Of a stretch of 64,000 bases of DNA, positions 26,751-35,556 are shown piece by piece. The notes beneath the pieces are model-generated. The model was not told the DNA's origin, did no database searches, and was given only the letters and a program-made list of their open reading frames with translations. How positions within the stretch are numbered: position 1 is the first letter of the stretch; each line of letters opens with the position of its first letter. The stretch is from Paraburkholderia sp. (GTDB taxonomy: Bacteria > Pseudomonadota > Gammaproteobacteria > Burkholderiales > Burkholderiaceae), in contig SCRN01000004.1 of NCBI GenBank assembly GCA_004322045.1, positions 1 through 64,000 of the forward strand, given 5' to 3'. The position numbers and the translations under genes are program-made.

Positions 26751-27428
26751 GTGATACGTAAAGGGCGGGTGGCGCCGGGCGGGCAGCGCGAAGCGCGCCG
26801 CCCCGGTGCCCGGCACGGGCATCGAACAGAATCCGCGCGTGCCGAAGCGCCTTGCGCAGCGGCGGATCCAAGCGCCGATCCACTCGATCCATCGTCGAAT
26901 TACCCGGCGCCAGATTCCTCGTCTTCCGCCCCCGAGCCGGCCAGCCGGTCGCGCCGGCCCACTCGCTCTCTCAAGATGAGAGCGATCGCTTACCTATCCA
27001 GGCGTGAATACAGCCGCGCCGAACTCACTCGCAAGCTGACGCCGTTCATCGAAGAAAGCGATGCACAAAGCAGCGCATTGGATCCGCTGCTCGATTCCCT
27101 TGAGCGTGAAGGCTGGCTCTCCGATGCGCGCTTCGCCGAAAGCGTGATGAATCGGCGTTCCCCCCGCATGGGCGCAAGCCGTATCGTCAATGAACTGCGC
27201 CGGCACGGGCTCGATCAAGGCCTCGTCGAATCGGTCGGCTCGCAACTGCGCGACACCGAGCGCGCTCGCGCGCTGGCGGTATGGCGCAAGAAGTTCGGCG
27301 AGCCGCCGCAGTCGCCTGCCGATCGCGCCAAGCAGGCGCGCTTTCTCGCCATGCGCGGGTTCTCGCATGCGACCATCTCGCAGGTGCTCAAGGGCGATGA
27401 CGATTGGAGCGACGCGAGCGACGAGTAG
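26751..27428 (+). CDS. recX: RecX, regulatory protein of RecA
   Basis: The product has the three-helix RecX repeats: RAIAYLSRREYSRAELTRKL, LDSLEREGWLSDARFAESVM with the family's FAxS pattern, and SRIVNELRRHGL, then QARFLAMRGFSHATI. RecX limits RecA filaments. The GTG at 26751, 7 bases after the recA stop, gives a 225-residue protein with a 75-residue Pro/Ala/Ser-rich N-terminus; a later ATG at 26976 would give about 150 residues, nearer the usual size. Operon position behind recA supports the call. Confidence 0.88.
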   Translation: MIRKGRVAPGGQREARRPGARHGHRTESARAEAPCAAADPSADPLDPSSNYPAPDSSSSAPEPASRSRRPTRSLKMRAIAYLSRREYSRAELTRKLTPFIEESDAQSSALDPLLDSLEREGWLSDARFAESVMNRRSPRMGASRIVNELRRHGLDQGLVESVGSQLRDTERARALAVWRKKFGEPPQSPADRAKQARFLAMRGFSHATISQVLKGDDDWSDASDE

Positions 27429-27591
27429 GACATCAAGCTCGCGAGCCTGGCCACAAAAGCCTCACCTACATCGCGCAGCCCACCGGTGTCACCGATCGCC
27501 ACCGGACGGGCCGGGCGAAATGGGACGCCGGTGTCTCGAATACTCAGTATGGTAAAATCGGTCGGTTTTCCTCTGCAGCCGTTCCCCTCGC

Positions 27592-28290
27592 ATGCCGCTT
27601 TCCCCGCCCGTTTCCCGCCAGTTGCGTCATCGTCGCGCAATCCGAGCGGAAGCCTACGAGCGTGACGACGGCCTGTGGGACCTCGAGGCGTGTCTGACCG
27701 ATCACAAGCCGCGCGACGTCGCATTGGCGCCCGGTGTCCGGCCTAAAGGCCTACCGATCCATGAACTCTGGCTCCGCGTCACCATCGATAGCAAGCTCAC
27801 CATCGTCGACGCCGAAGCTTCGTCGGAATGGGTGCCTTATCCCGGTCACTGCGAAGCCGCCAATCCCGCCTACCGCGCCCTCATCGGTCTCAACCTCCTC
27901 CAAGATTTCCGCCGCCACGCACGGCGCTTGCTCGCCGGAACGGCAGGCTGCACGCATCTCACCGAACTTTGCTCCGTCTTGCCTACGGCCGCGATTCAAG
28001 CGTTCGCCGGCGACGTCTGGAGCACGCGCGACAGCGCGACCGACATGCAGGACAACGCGCCCGCGGGCGAGGCTTCGCACCGCGAGCCGCCGTTCCAGCT
28101 CGACCGTTGCCATGCGCTGCGGTTCGACGGCGAAGCGGTGCGGCGCTTCTATCCGCGCTGGTACGGTCACGTACCGCGCAGCTTGGCACAGCGCCAAGTG
28201 TCCGGAGCGAGCGGCTCGACAGCGCTCGGCGATACAGATCAAGATCACGAAGTTCAATCCAACTCTCAGACTGAAGGGAATCACGCATGA
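27592..28290 (+). CDS. DUF2889-family protein
   Basis: The 232-residue protein resembles DUF2889 proteins: [20 protein letters not shown] (start of domain), [18 protein letters not shown], the cysteine-bearing [11 protein letters not shown], and a C-terminal part with [18 protein letters not shown]. The function is unknown; the conserved histidines and cysteines could bind a ligand. It overlaps the sucC start by ATGA (28287-28290), so the genes are translationally coupled. That suggests cotranscription with succinyl-CoA synthetase rather than a known metabolic link. Confidence 0.8.
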   Translation: MPLSPPVSRQLRHRRAIRAEAYERDDGLWDLEACLTDHKPRDVALAPGVRPKGLPIHELWLRVTIDSKLTIVDAEASSEWVPYPGHCEAANPAYRALIGLNLLQDFRRHARRLLAGTAGCTHLTELCSVLPTAAIQAFAGDVWSTRDSATDMQDNAPAGEASHREPPFQLDRCHALRFDGEAVRRFYPRWYGHVPRSLAQRQVSGASGSTALGDTDQDHEVQSNSQTEGNHA

Positions 28291-29453
28291 AGATTCACGA
28301 GTACCAGGGTAAGGAAATCCTGCGGAAATTCGGCGTCGCGGTACCGCGCGGCAAGCCGGTGTTTTCGGTGGATGACGCGGTCAAGGCCGCTGAAGAGCTC
28401 GGCGGCCCGGTCTGGGTTGTCAAGGCGCAAATTCATGCGGGCGGTCGCGGTAAGGGCGGCGGCGTGAAAGTGGCCAAGACGCTCGAGCAAGTTCGCGAGT
28501 ACGCGAACCAGATCCTCGGCATGCAACTCGTCACGCACCAAACCGGTCCGGAAGGCCAGAAGGTGAACCGCCTGCTGATCGAAGAAGGCGCGGACATCAA
28601 GAAGGAACTCTACGTCGGTCTCGTGATCGATCGCGTTTCGCAAAAGGTCGTTGTGATGGCGTCGAGCGAAGGCGGGATGGACATCGAAGAAGTCGCCGCC
28701 AAGACGCCGGAAGCGATCCACAAGGTGGCCGTCGATCCGTCGAAGGGGTTGCTCGATTCGGAAGCCGACGATCTCGCCAAGAAGATCGGCGTGCCCGACG
28801 CCTCGATCCCGCAAGCGCGCGCCATCCTGCAAGGTCTGTACAAGGCCACGTGGGAAACGGACGCATCGCTCGCTGAAATCAACCCGCTGATCCTGACGGG
28901 CGACGGCAAGGTCATCGCGCTCGACGCCAAGTTCAACTTCGATTCGAACGCGCTGTTCCGTCATCCGGAAATCGTCGCGTACCGCGATCTGGACGAAGAG
29001 GATCCGGCCGAAGTCGAAGCGTCGAAGTTCGATCTCGCGTACATCTCGCTCGACGGCAACATCGGCTGCCTCGTGAACGGCGCGGGCCTGGCCATGGCTA
29101 CGATGGACACGATCAAGTTGTTCGGCGGCGAGCCGGCGAACTTCCTCGATGTGGGCGGCGGCGCGACGACCGAGAAGGTCACCGAAGCGTTCAAGCTCAT
29201 GTTGAAGAACCCGGGCCTGAAGGCGATTCTCGTGAACATCTTCGGCGGCATCATGCGCTGCGATGTGATCGCGGAGGGTGTGATCGCCGGCTCCAAGGCC
29301 GTGAACCTGAACGTTCCGCTCGTCGTGCGCATGAAGGGCACCAACGAAGACCTGGGCAAGAAAATGCTCGCCGAATCCGGCCTGCCGATCATTTCGGCGG
29401 ACAGCATGGAAGAGGCGGCCCAGAAAGTCGTCGCGGCTGCCGCGGGCAAATAA
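28287..29453 (+). CDS. sucC: succinyl-CoA synthetase (ADP-forming) beta subunit
   Basis: The 388-residue protein matches SucC: ATP-grasp domain from the N-terminus ([17 protein letters not shown], then [17 protein letters not shown]), the EINPL motif with metal ligands (about 196-200), [11 protein letters not shown], and the C-terminal CoA-ligase domain with GGGAT and [10 protein letters not shown]. With SucD it interconverts succinyl-CoA and succinate in the citric acid cycle with ATP formation. The length is that of the family. It is the first enzyme gene of the sucCD operon. Confidence 0.97.
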   Translation: MKIHEYQGKEILRKFGVAVPRGKPVFSVDDAVKAAEELGGPVWVVKAQIHAGGRGKGGGVKVAKTLEQVREYANQILGMQLVTHQTGPEGQKVNRLLIEEGADIKKELYVGLVIDRVSQKVVVMASSEGGMDIEEVAAKTPEAIHKVAVDPSKGLLDSEADDLAKKIGVPDASIPQARAILQGLYKATWETDASLAEINPLILTGDGKVIALDAKFNFDSNALFRHPEIVAYRDLDEEDPAEVEASKFDLAYISLDGNIGCLVNGAGLAMATMDTIKLFGGEPANFLDVGGGATTEKVTEAFKLMLKNPGLKAILVNIFGGIMRCDVIAEGVIAGSKAVNLNVPLVVRMKGTNEDLGKKMLAESGLPIISADSMEEAAQKVVAAAAGK

Positions 29454-29555
29454 GGCGCTTCGCATCACGGATACGCATGGCGGCGCGAGTGCGCCCCCGC
29501 AGCGTGCCATCGCACGCAGGGGCGCGGCGCGGCGCCGAACGAACAGAGGTCATAC

Positions 29556-30437
29556 ATGTCGATTCTGATCAACAAAGACACGAAGGTCATCACGCAGGGC
29601 ATCACCGGTAAGACCGGCCAGTTCCATACGCGCGCATGCCGCGAGTACGCGAACGGCCGCGAGGCATTCGTTGCGGGCGTGAACCCGAAGAAGGCCGGCG
29701 AAGATTTCGAAGGCATTCCCATCTACGCGAGCGTCAAGGAAGCGAAGGCCGAAACGGGCGCGACCGTCTCGGTGATCTACGTGCCGCCGGCAGGCGCCGC
29801 GGCAGCCATCTGGGAAGCGGTCGAAGCCGATCTCGATCTGGCGATCTGCATCACCGAAGGCATTCCCGTTCGTGACATGATCGAAGTGCGCGATCGCATG
29901 CGTCGCGAGAACCGCAAGACACTGCTGCTCGGGCCGAACTGCCCCGGCACGATCACGCCGGATGAGCTCAAGATCGGCATCATGCCGGGCCATATTCACC
30001 GCAAGGGCCGGATCGGCGTCGTGTCGCGCTCGGGCACGTTGACGTACGAAGCTGTCGGCCAATTGACCGCGCTCGGCCTTGGCCAATCGTCGGCAGTCGG
30101 TATCGGCGGCGATCCGATCAACGGTCTGAAGCACATCGACGTCATGAAGATGTTCAACGACGATCCCGATACGGACGCCGTCATCATGATCGGTGAGATC
30201 GGCGGCCCGGACGAGGCCAACGCCGCTTACTGGATCAAGGACAACATGAAGAAGCCCGTCGTCGGCTTCATCGCCGGTGTGACGGCGCCTCCGGGCAAGC
30301 GCATGGGCCATGCCGGCGCGCTGATCTCGGGCGGGGCCGATACGGCCGAAGCAAAGCTCGAAATCATGGAAGCCTGCGGCATCAAAGTGACGAAGAATCC
30401 GTCGGAGATGGGGCGTCTGCTGAAGTCGATCCTGTAA
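29556..30437 (+). CDS. sucD: succinyl-CoA synthetase (ADP-forming) alpha subunit
   Basis: The 293-residue protein is SucD: CoA-binding Rossmann domain (INKDTKVITQGITGKTGQFH, NPKKAGEDFEGIPI), LLGPNCPGTITP, SRSGTLTYE, GIGGDPINGL, and the phospho-accepting histidine in GHAGALISGG (about 246). It carries the phosphohistidine intermediate. It lies 102 bases after sucC, and the intervening sequence shows no promoter I can defend. A good terminator follows. Confidence 0.97.
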   Translation: MSILINKDTKVITQGITGKTGQFHTRACREYANGREAFVAGVNPKKAGEDFEGIPIYASVKEAKAETGATVSVIYVPPAGAAAAIWEAVEADLDLAICITEGIPVRDMIEVRDRMRRENRKTLLLGPNCPGTITPDELKIGIMPGHIHRKGRIGVVSRSGTLTYEAVGQLTALGLGQSSAVGIGGDPINGLKHIDVMKMFNDDPDTDAVIMIGEIGGPDEANAAYWIKDNMKKPVVGFIAGVTAPPGKRMGHAGALISGGADTAEAKLEIMEACGIKVTKNPSEMGRLLKSIL

Positions 30438-30538
30438 GTGCGGCGATCGCACCGGCGGCAATGCAACGCCGGCGCGAGCAGTAAGCGTTTTTGGTATCCT
30501 TGCGAAATTCTTTCGTAAGGCTGCCGACAGGCTAGAAG

Positions 30539-30575
30539 AAGCGAGGGAGAGAAGATTTGCTCCCTCGCTTTTTTA
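30539..30575 (+). terminator. rho-independent terminator after sucCD
   Basis: AAGCGAGGGAG (30539-30549) pairs with CTCCCTCGCTT (30560-30570), with a 10-base loop and six T residues at the end of the stem. It separates sucCD from the TerC-family gene. Confidence 0.8.
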
Positions 30576-30625
30576 TCGGCGCAGCTCGCGCCCTTCCCCC
30601 TGGACCTGGAACGGCGATTGCCCTC

Positions 30626-31369
30626 ATGCTCGACGCTATGCTCGAATTCTTCTCGACGCTCCATTGGGGCGCAGTGTTTCAGATCATCATCATCGATATA
30701 TTGCTCGGCGGCGATAACGCCGTCGTGATCGCGCTCGCGTGCCGCAATCTGCCCGCTGCGCAGCGCATACGGGGCGTGCTGTGGGGCACGGCCGGCGCCA
30801 TCGTGCTGCGCGTCGTTCTAATCGTGTTCGCGGTCGCGCTGCTCGACGTCCCTTTCCTGAAGTTCGCCGGCGGTCTCTTGTTGCTGTGGATCGGGGTGCG
30901 TTTGATGGCGCCAAGCCACGACGCGCATGAAAACATCAAACCGGCGGACAAGCTCTTCTCCGCCATCAAGACGATCATCATTGCCGATGCCGTCATGAGC
31001 CTCGATAACGTGATCGCCATCGCGGGCGCGGCCGAGGCGGCCGACCCCGCGCATCGCATCGCGCTGGTCGTATTCGGCCTCATCGTGAGCATTCCCTTGA
31101 TCGTCTGGGGCAGTACGCTCGTGTTGCGCATGCTCGATCGCTTTCCCATCATCGTCACGCTCGGCGCAGCGCTGCTCGGCTGGATCGCGGGCGGGCTCAT
31201 CATCAACGATCCGGCCGGCGATCGCTGGCCGCTGCTCGATGCGCCCGCGGCCGAGTACGGGGCGCACATCGCCGGCGCGATCTTCGTCGTGCTGCTCGGC
31301 TATTGGCTCAAGCGCCGTGCGCTGCGCCGCGAGGCGGCCGGGGGCTCGCGGCCGCATCACTCGCGCTGA
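30626..31369 (+). CDS. TerC/YjbE-family integral membrane protein
   Basis: The 247-residue protein has the TerC pattern: IIIIDILLGGDNAVVIALA near the N-terminus, then IIIADAVMSLDNVIAIAGA in the second half, each with conserved Asp and Asn in the membrane, and seven predicted helices. TerC-like proteins have been linked to metal-ion export and protein metalation; the substrate here is unknown. The ATG at 30626 is chosen so that the protein begins at the first helix. The earlier frame start at 30557 overlaps the terminator. Confidence 0.85.
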   Translation: MLDAMLEFFSTLHWGAVFQIIIIDILLGGDNAVVIALACRNLPAAQRIRGVLWGTAGAIVLRVVLIVFAVALLDVPFLKFAGGLLLLWIGVRLMAPSHDAHENIKPADKLFSAIKTIIIADAVMSLDNVIAIAGAAEAADPAHRIALVVFGLIVSIPLIVWGSTLVLRMLDRFPIIVTLGAALLGWIAGGLIINDPAGDRWPLLDAPAAEYGAHIAGAIFVVLLGYWLKRRALRREAAGGSRPHHSR

Positions 31370-31519
31370 CGCGCGCAAGCGCCTGAACGCGCGGCTGGCC
31401 GGTTCTCGGTCCGCACTTGGCCATCCGGCCGACTGCACGGCCGAGCGTTGCGGGGATACGCTTCGCACCTGTTGCCCGCTCCTTCGTTGGCGGGCCGCCG
31501 TAGAGGAGCGTACCCGTCG

Positions 31520-32146
31520 ATGTCAGCCGTCGTTGTTTCTTTTGCCCATCGTTTAGTGTCTTGCGCGGTCCGGCGCGTGCCATCGTATCGGTCGACGAAC
31601 GAGCGGCCGTTTGCGACCGAGCCGCGCGCCGATAAGCTCGGCTTTACGCTGATCGAATTGATGATCGTGCTCGCCATCGTCGGGATCGTCGCTGCTTATG
31701 CGGTGCCAGCCTACCAGGATTATTTGGGTCGCAGCCGGGTGGGGGAGGGTCTTGCACTGGCCTCGGGCGCGCGGCTTGCGGTGGCGGAGAATGCCGCGGG
31801 CGGTAACGTATTCGGCAGTGGTTATGTTGCGCCGCCCGGCACACGCAACGTCGAGTCGATCGACGTCGACGACGACACTGGGGAAATCACGATCCGCTAC
31901 ACGTCGCGCGTGGCGCCGGCGGGCAGTGAAGTACTCGTGCTCGTGCCGTCGCTGCCCGATGCCTCGGATCCGCCCACCTCCAGGGTCGCGCTCGCCTCCG
32001 GGGTGATGCAGGGCGGGACGCTGACGTGGGAATGCTTTGCGTCGGGCAAGTCGTCCTCGACGCTGCCCGCGCCGGGCGAGGGGCCTGCGCCGCTCACCGG
32101 CGCGACGCTGCCCGCCAAGCTCGCGCCCCCGGAATGTCGCGCTTAA
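31520..32146 (+). CDS. pilA: type IV pilin-like protein (PilA type)
   Basis: The prepilin has the class III signal [21 protein letters not shown] with Glu at position 5 after the cleavage site, then [13 protein letters not shown] and a globular domain. A C-terminal cysteine pair (ECFASG and PPEC) encloses a Ser/Thr/Pro/Ala-rich loop. PilD would cleave and methylate it, and it is exported to the pilus or pseudopilus. From the ATG at 31520 the leader would be 41 residues, much longer than usual; a GTG at 31577 would give about 22. The adjacent pglL suggests it is O-glycosylated in that loop. Confidence 0.83.
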   Translation: MSAVVVSFAHRLVSCAVRRVPSYRSTNERPFATEPRADKLGFTLIELMIVLAIVGIVAAYAVPAYQDYLGRSRVGEGLALASGARLAVAENAAGGNVFGSGYVAPPGTRNVESIDVDDDTGEITIRYTSRVAPAGSEVLVLVPSLPDASDPPTSRVALASGVMQGGTLTWECFASGKSSSTLPAPGEGPAPLTGATLPAKLAPPECRA

Positions 32147-32227
32147 ATACGCGCGAGCGCTAAATGTGCGCGGACACTGAAAGAAAATTTTTGTATAGTG
32201 CGCCGGTTGCCGACGGTCCCCATCCTC

Positions 32228-34021
32228 ATGACCTCTCCATTTGCACGCTATCTATCGTTCACGTCTTTGGCCTTTGCGTTGCTGGTGCCCTATGCGGTCA
32301 CCCGCCATACGTACCCCATCCCGACGTTCTACGCCGAGTACACGGCGCTGGCGCTGTACCTGCTCGTCGGTGCTTCCGTCCTGGTCCTGACGGCGTCGGA
32401 GGGGCCGCGTACGCCGTACGCGTTGCCCACCGTCGCGCTCGTGCCGCTCGCATTCGGCGGCTTGCTCGTCCTGCAGACGGCGGTCCTGCCCCTCGCGCAG
32501 CCTTCGATGGCGTGGCTCGGTGCCGGCTTTCTCTTGGCGGGGGGCATGGCCACGCAGGCCGGCTATGGGTTCGCGCGCGCAGGCGTTGCCGAGCGTGCGC
32601 TTCGCTGGGCGGCCGGGGCGCTGATCGTCGGCGGGCTATTCGCGGTGTTTTGCCAGCTCGTGCAGTTGTTTCATGCGGAGGCGCGATTCTCACCCTTCGT
32701 CGTCGCTTACAACGTGACTTCCGACCGGCGTCCGTTCGGCAACATGGCGCAGGCCAATCATCTCGCGACGGTGATCGCCTTCGCCCTCGCAGGCGCGATG
32801 TATTTGGTACAGACCCGCCGCCTGAACGTAGTGGTATGGGCGCTCGTCTCGTCGATCTGCGTGCTCGGGCAGGCACTGACGGTATCGCGTGGGCCTTGGT
32901 TGCAAACAGCCGTCATCGTGGTCGCCGGTTTCTGGATGGCGCTCGTGCTGCCGCGTCGTGACGGGGCGCAAGGGCGAAGCTTGCGGGCATGGATGATTCC
33001 GGTCGGGCTCATCGTCTTGTTTTGCGCCGTGAACATCGGCGTGCGTTGGGCGAACACGCGCTTCGACCTTGGATTGGATGTGTCTGCCGCGCATCGCTTT
33101 CAGGACAAAGGCCAATTCGTCCTGCGTCTGGCGATGTGGAAATACGGATGGACGATGTTCACGCAGCATCCGTTGCTGGGTGTGGGCTGGGGCGAGTTCC
33201 CGCGCTATGAGTTCGAGCTCGTGAAGCGTCTGGGCGATGTCGAGATCGCGAACAACTCGCACGATATCGTGATCGATTTGCTTGCGAAGACCGGCATTGC
33301 GGGCATCGCCATCGTTTTAGTGGGGCTGCTCGCTTGGCTCTGGCGCGTGTTGCGTGCCCCGCATACGGCCGAGCGCGTGTTCGGCTTGGCGTTGATCGGC
33401 GCGCTGCTCATGCACGCGCTGGTCGAGTATCCGCAGCAGTACATGTTCTTCCTGCTGCCGGCCATGTTCGTGTTCGGCATCTTGGAGACGAAGCCGATTT
33501 CGTTCGTGCCGCCTCGCATCGCGATGGGATGGCAATTGCTGCTCGTCGTCGGCGGGCTCGCCGCCTTGCACCCGATCTACCGCGACTACGCGCGCGCGGA
33601 AGTGTTGTATTACGGTGCGCATCCGGCCGACGAATACCGGGCTGCGCCGTCCAAGCTTTTCGGCGCATGGGGCGAGTACGGCATGGCGACGCTGCTGCCG
33701 ATCGACGGCAACGACCTGTCGACCAAACTGGCGATGCACGAGAAGGCGCTCGCGCTCTTGCCCGGCGAGACCGTGCTGCGGCGCTATGCGGTGCTGCAGG
33801 CGCTGGACGGCAAACAAGACCAGGCGTTCGATACGGTGGAGCGGCTGAAGATCTTTGCCGGTGTGCTGCACGACTGGCCGGCGCAGCTATCGGCCCTGTA
33901 CGACTTGTGCGAGGACGAGCCTAAGCTCGCGGGCTTCAAGGCCGAGCTTTTGAAGCGTTATGGGCCCGCACCGAAGGCGGCCGCCACCGAGGACGACAGT
34001 GACAGCGATAGCGAGGAATGA
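32228..34021 (+). CDS. pglL: PglL-type O-oligosaccharyltransferase (Wzy_C family)
   Basis: The 597-residue membrane protein has about eleven hydrophobic helices. It carries the Wzy/WaaL/PglL core with a large periplasmic loop containing PFGNMAQANHLATV and the later HPLLGVGWGEFPRYEF and NNSHDIVIDLLAKTG, whose histidine is typical of the active region. A C-terminal soluble part (about 430-590) follows, of the kind seen in pilin glycosyltransferases. It would transfer lipid-linked glycans to Ser or Thr of exported proteins in the periplasm. It lies 81 bases after the pilin gene, which is the likely substrate. The ATG at 32228 precedes the first helix. Confidence 0.87.
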   Translation: MTSPFARYLSFTSLAFALLVPYAVTRHTYPIPTFYAEYTALALYLLVGASVLVLTASEGPRTPYALPTVALVPLAFGGLLVLQTAVLPLAQPSMAWLGAGFLLAGGMATQAGYGFARAGVAERALRWAAGALIVGGLFAVFCQLVQLFHAEARFSPFVVAYNVTSDRRPFGNMAQANHLATVIAFALAGAMYLVQTRRLNVVVWALVSSICVLGQALTVSRGPWLQTAVIVVAGFWMALVLPRRDGAQGRSLRAWMIPVGLIVLFCAVNIGVRWANTRFDLGLDVSAAHRFQDKGQFVLRLAMWKYGWTMFTQHPLLGVGWGEFPRYEFELVKRLGDVEIANNSHDIVIDLLAKTGIAGIAIVLVGLLAWLWRVLRAPHTAERVFGLALIGALLMHALVEYPQQYMFFLLPAMFVFGILETKPISFVPPRIAMGWQLLLVVGGLAALHPIYRDYARAEVLYYGAHPADEYRAAPSKLFGAWGEYGMATLLPIDGNDLSTKLAMHEKALALLPGETVLRRYAVLQALDGKQDQAFDTVERLKIFAGVLHDWPAQLSALYDLCEDEPKLAGFKAELLKRYGPAPKAAATEDDSDSDSEE

Positions 34022-34041
34022 GGGGTGCTGCGCGGCGACGG

Positions 34042-34064
34042 CGGCGCTCGAGCGCCGATTTTTT
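34042..34064 (+). terminator. rho-independent terminator after pglL
   Basis: CGGCGCTCGAGCGCCG at 34042-34057 is a perfect palindrome followed by ATTTTTT. It lies between the convergent pglL and the 70-residue membrane-protein gene, with the T-run on the plus strand. Confidence 0.7.
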
Positions 34065-34079
34065 ATAGGACGAGCGCCG

Positions 34080-34292
34080 TCACAGCCCCCGTCGGCGGCG
34101 CGGCCGGGACTCGATGCCATTCGCAGCCAGTAGCCTGCGAAGCCGATGGTTTTCCGCGAACAGACCGACAATCACGATGGTCATGATGATCGGCCCCGAC
34201 CACTCCCCGGTGTAATGGTAGAAGGCCCACGCACCCAATGCGCATGCAATGGCGGTCAGGACCAGGGCGATACGGTCAAGAATCCAGTTCAT
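34080..34292 (-). CDS. 70-residue two-helix membrane protein, possible immunity partner
   Basis: The small protein has two hydrophobic helices (about 7-25 and 31-48) and a strongly basic C-terminal tail ending RPRRRRGL. It is the second gene of a two-gene unit, overlapping its partner by ATGA (34289-34292). Small two-helix inner-membrane proteins encoded directly after a protein with a helical hairpin are often immunity factors, but this is inference. No family is recognised. Confidence 0.55.
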   Translation of the reverse strand: MNWILDRIALVLTAIACALGAWAFYHYTGEWSGPIIMTIVIVGLFAENHRLRRLLAANGIESRPRRRRGL

Positions 34293-34762
34293 GCGAGCGC
34301 CACCTGCTTTCGAGGTGTCGCGGCGCGATGGCGGGACGCATAGCCTCTCCGCGAAGGGGAATCGATGATGACGTCTGGGTTGCGCTGCAAGAAGGCCAAC
34401 ATCGTCACCGGAATATGTACGCGGTTGCGACCGGCCCATCGTGTGACCGATGATGATACTTGTGCGCCGTTGGTGCAGACCATCGAATCACTGGCCGCAA
34501 CCATGAGACTTCCGATCACAGCGCCGGTGTAGGCCGCAGCGCCAATCCCCGCTATCGCCGCCAGGACCTCCAATCCAGTTGTCGCGCCAATCATTTCGGC
34601 AACAGTGGCGTCCGCACCAAGCTTGGACAGTGCGCCGAGCATTGCAGACAGGTTGGTCATTGCAGTCGTGTACGTCGAGAACAGACCGTCGGGTGCGGGC
34701 AGGTTCAGGGCGGCCATGTTCTTCTGGAATGCCGCTTTAAAGCTAGGGCAAGTGACGGGCAT
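34289..34762 (-). CDS. 157-residue protein with hydrophobic hairpin, candidate membrane-active effector
   Basis: The protein has no N-terminal signal. Residues about 1-60 are amphipathic. About 68-101 forms a hydrophobic stretch rich in Ala and Gly (LEVLAAIAGIGAAAYTGAVI, followed by GSLMVAAS) like the hairpin of pore-forming toxins. A basic C-terminal third follows. It contains two cysteines (positions 5 and about 107). GAGG lies 6 bases before the ATG at 34760-34762. It is translationally coupled to the 70-residue membrane protein. I do not recognise a family; an effector role is a hypothesis from architecture and pairing. Confidence 0.5.
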   Translation of the reverse strand: MPVTCPSFKAAFQKNMAALNLPAPDGLFSTYTTAMTNLSAMLGALSKLGADATVAEMIGATTGLEVLAAIAGIGAAAYTGAVIGSLMVAASDSMVCTNGAQVSSSVTRWAGRNRVHIPVTMLAFLQRNPDVIIDSPSRRGYASRHRAATPRKQVALA

Positions 34763-35037
34763 ATTGGTCCTCGGATATTTTTGTCTGGGAATTTTATCCG
34801 ACAAATGGCTCCCTGCTGCCTCTGGACGGGGCCAAGCGGTCCGAGGGACCGCGACGCTGCGCATGCGGCGAGCAAAGCGCAAACGACAGTCGTTGCAGTG
34901 ATTCCCGTCTCCTTGGGACAGGATCGACTCTGAAAGCCGTCGCTGAAACGGTGGACGTGTGCAGCACGGGATCAACGACCGACCAGGGGACTATGAGCGT
35001 TGAAGGGAAAACCCTCTTGAACAGTGACTTAGCTTTC

Positions 35038-35158
35038 CGCCACCCAATCCCCCGACTTCCCGCCATGCTTCTCCATCACCTTCACATCGGTGATGACCAT
35101 CCCCCGATCCACCGCTTTGCACATGTCGTAGACGGTCAGGAGGCCCACCTGCACGGCC
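35038..35158 (-). repeat. displaced moaC 3'-end fragment, left border (att) of the moaC island
   Basis: These 121 bases match the 3' end of moaC at 44088-44208 without gaps, with about 14 mismatches by hand count and two exact runs of 27 and 30 bases. Read on the minus strand they encode the last 40 or so residues of MoaC ([17 protein letters not shown] through KSGDWVAES). This is the gene end displaced when the element integrated; it has no start and makes no protein. Confidence 0.9.
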
Positions 35159-35206
35159 TTTAAAATCAATTGCTTACGTTCGCTTAGATGTTCGATCTCG
35201 GCCAAT

Positions 35207-35237
35207 CCTGTTGGTTGAGCGGAGCAGCGTTGGAGCA
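35207..35237 (+). repeat. left arm-like repeat of the moaC island
   Basis: CCTGTT, then GGAGCAGCGTTGGAGCA at 35221-35237, repeats the sequence at 43941-43970 (15 of 17 bases in the second part, same orientation). It lies 49 bases inside the left border and may be an integrase or excisionase arm site. Confidence 0.55.
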
Positions 35238-35346
35238 GACTGGAATCAGGAAGATTTGCTGTTCCAACACCAAGCGCAAGTTTACGTTATGCGTAGCCTG
35301 AGACGCCAGCGGCGCAGCACGACGCCTCCCATCAGATTGTGCGCCC

Positions 35347-35460
35347 GTTGGACATGCGCTAAGGCGTGGCGACGCGCTGCACCGGCGCTACGTGAGTCTC
35401 GATGTCCGCGATGTCGCCGGTCCGCTAGCGGAGATTCAGGCAGCGTTGATGGCGCGAACG
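35347..35460 (+). pseudogene. degraded C-terminus of a tyrosine integrase
   Basis: The frame GHALRRGDALHRRYVSLDV followed by RDVAGPLAEIQAALMA is the end of a phage-type integrase, with the RYV tyrosine. The upstream catalytic region is missing. The DNA at 35346-35380 is clearly related to 41150-41195, another fragment of the same integrase type. The remainder of 35238-35556 has no gene. The reading frame happens to stay open into the GIY-YIG gene. Confidence 0.55.
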
Positions 35461-35556
35461 CGTTCGGGCAGCCTTGGACAGCGGACAGCCCTTACGACGT
35501 TCTGTGGCGGGCGAAGTCGTCCACCAGCAGGGTGCCGTTTCGATGGGCGACCGGAT

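Noticed and set aside
28281-30461. Long frames antisense to sucC and sucD
   Set aside because: Shadows of highly conserved enzymes; no independent support.
35038-35158. A second moaC gene
   Set aside because: Only the last 40 or so codons are present, with no start and no catalytic region; it is the att remnant of the integrated element.
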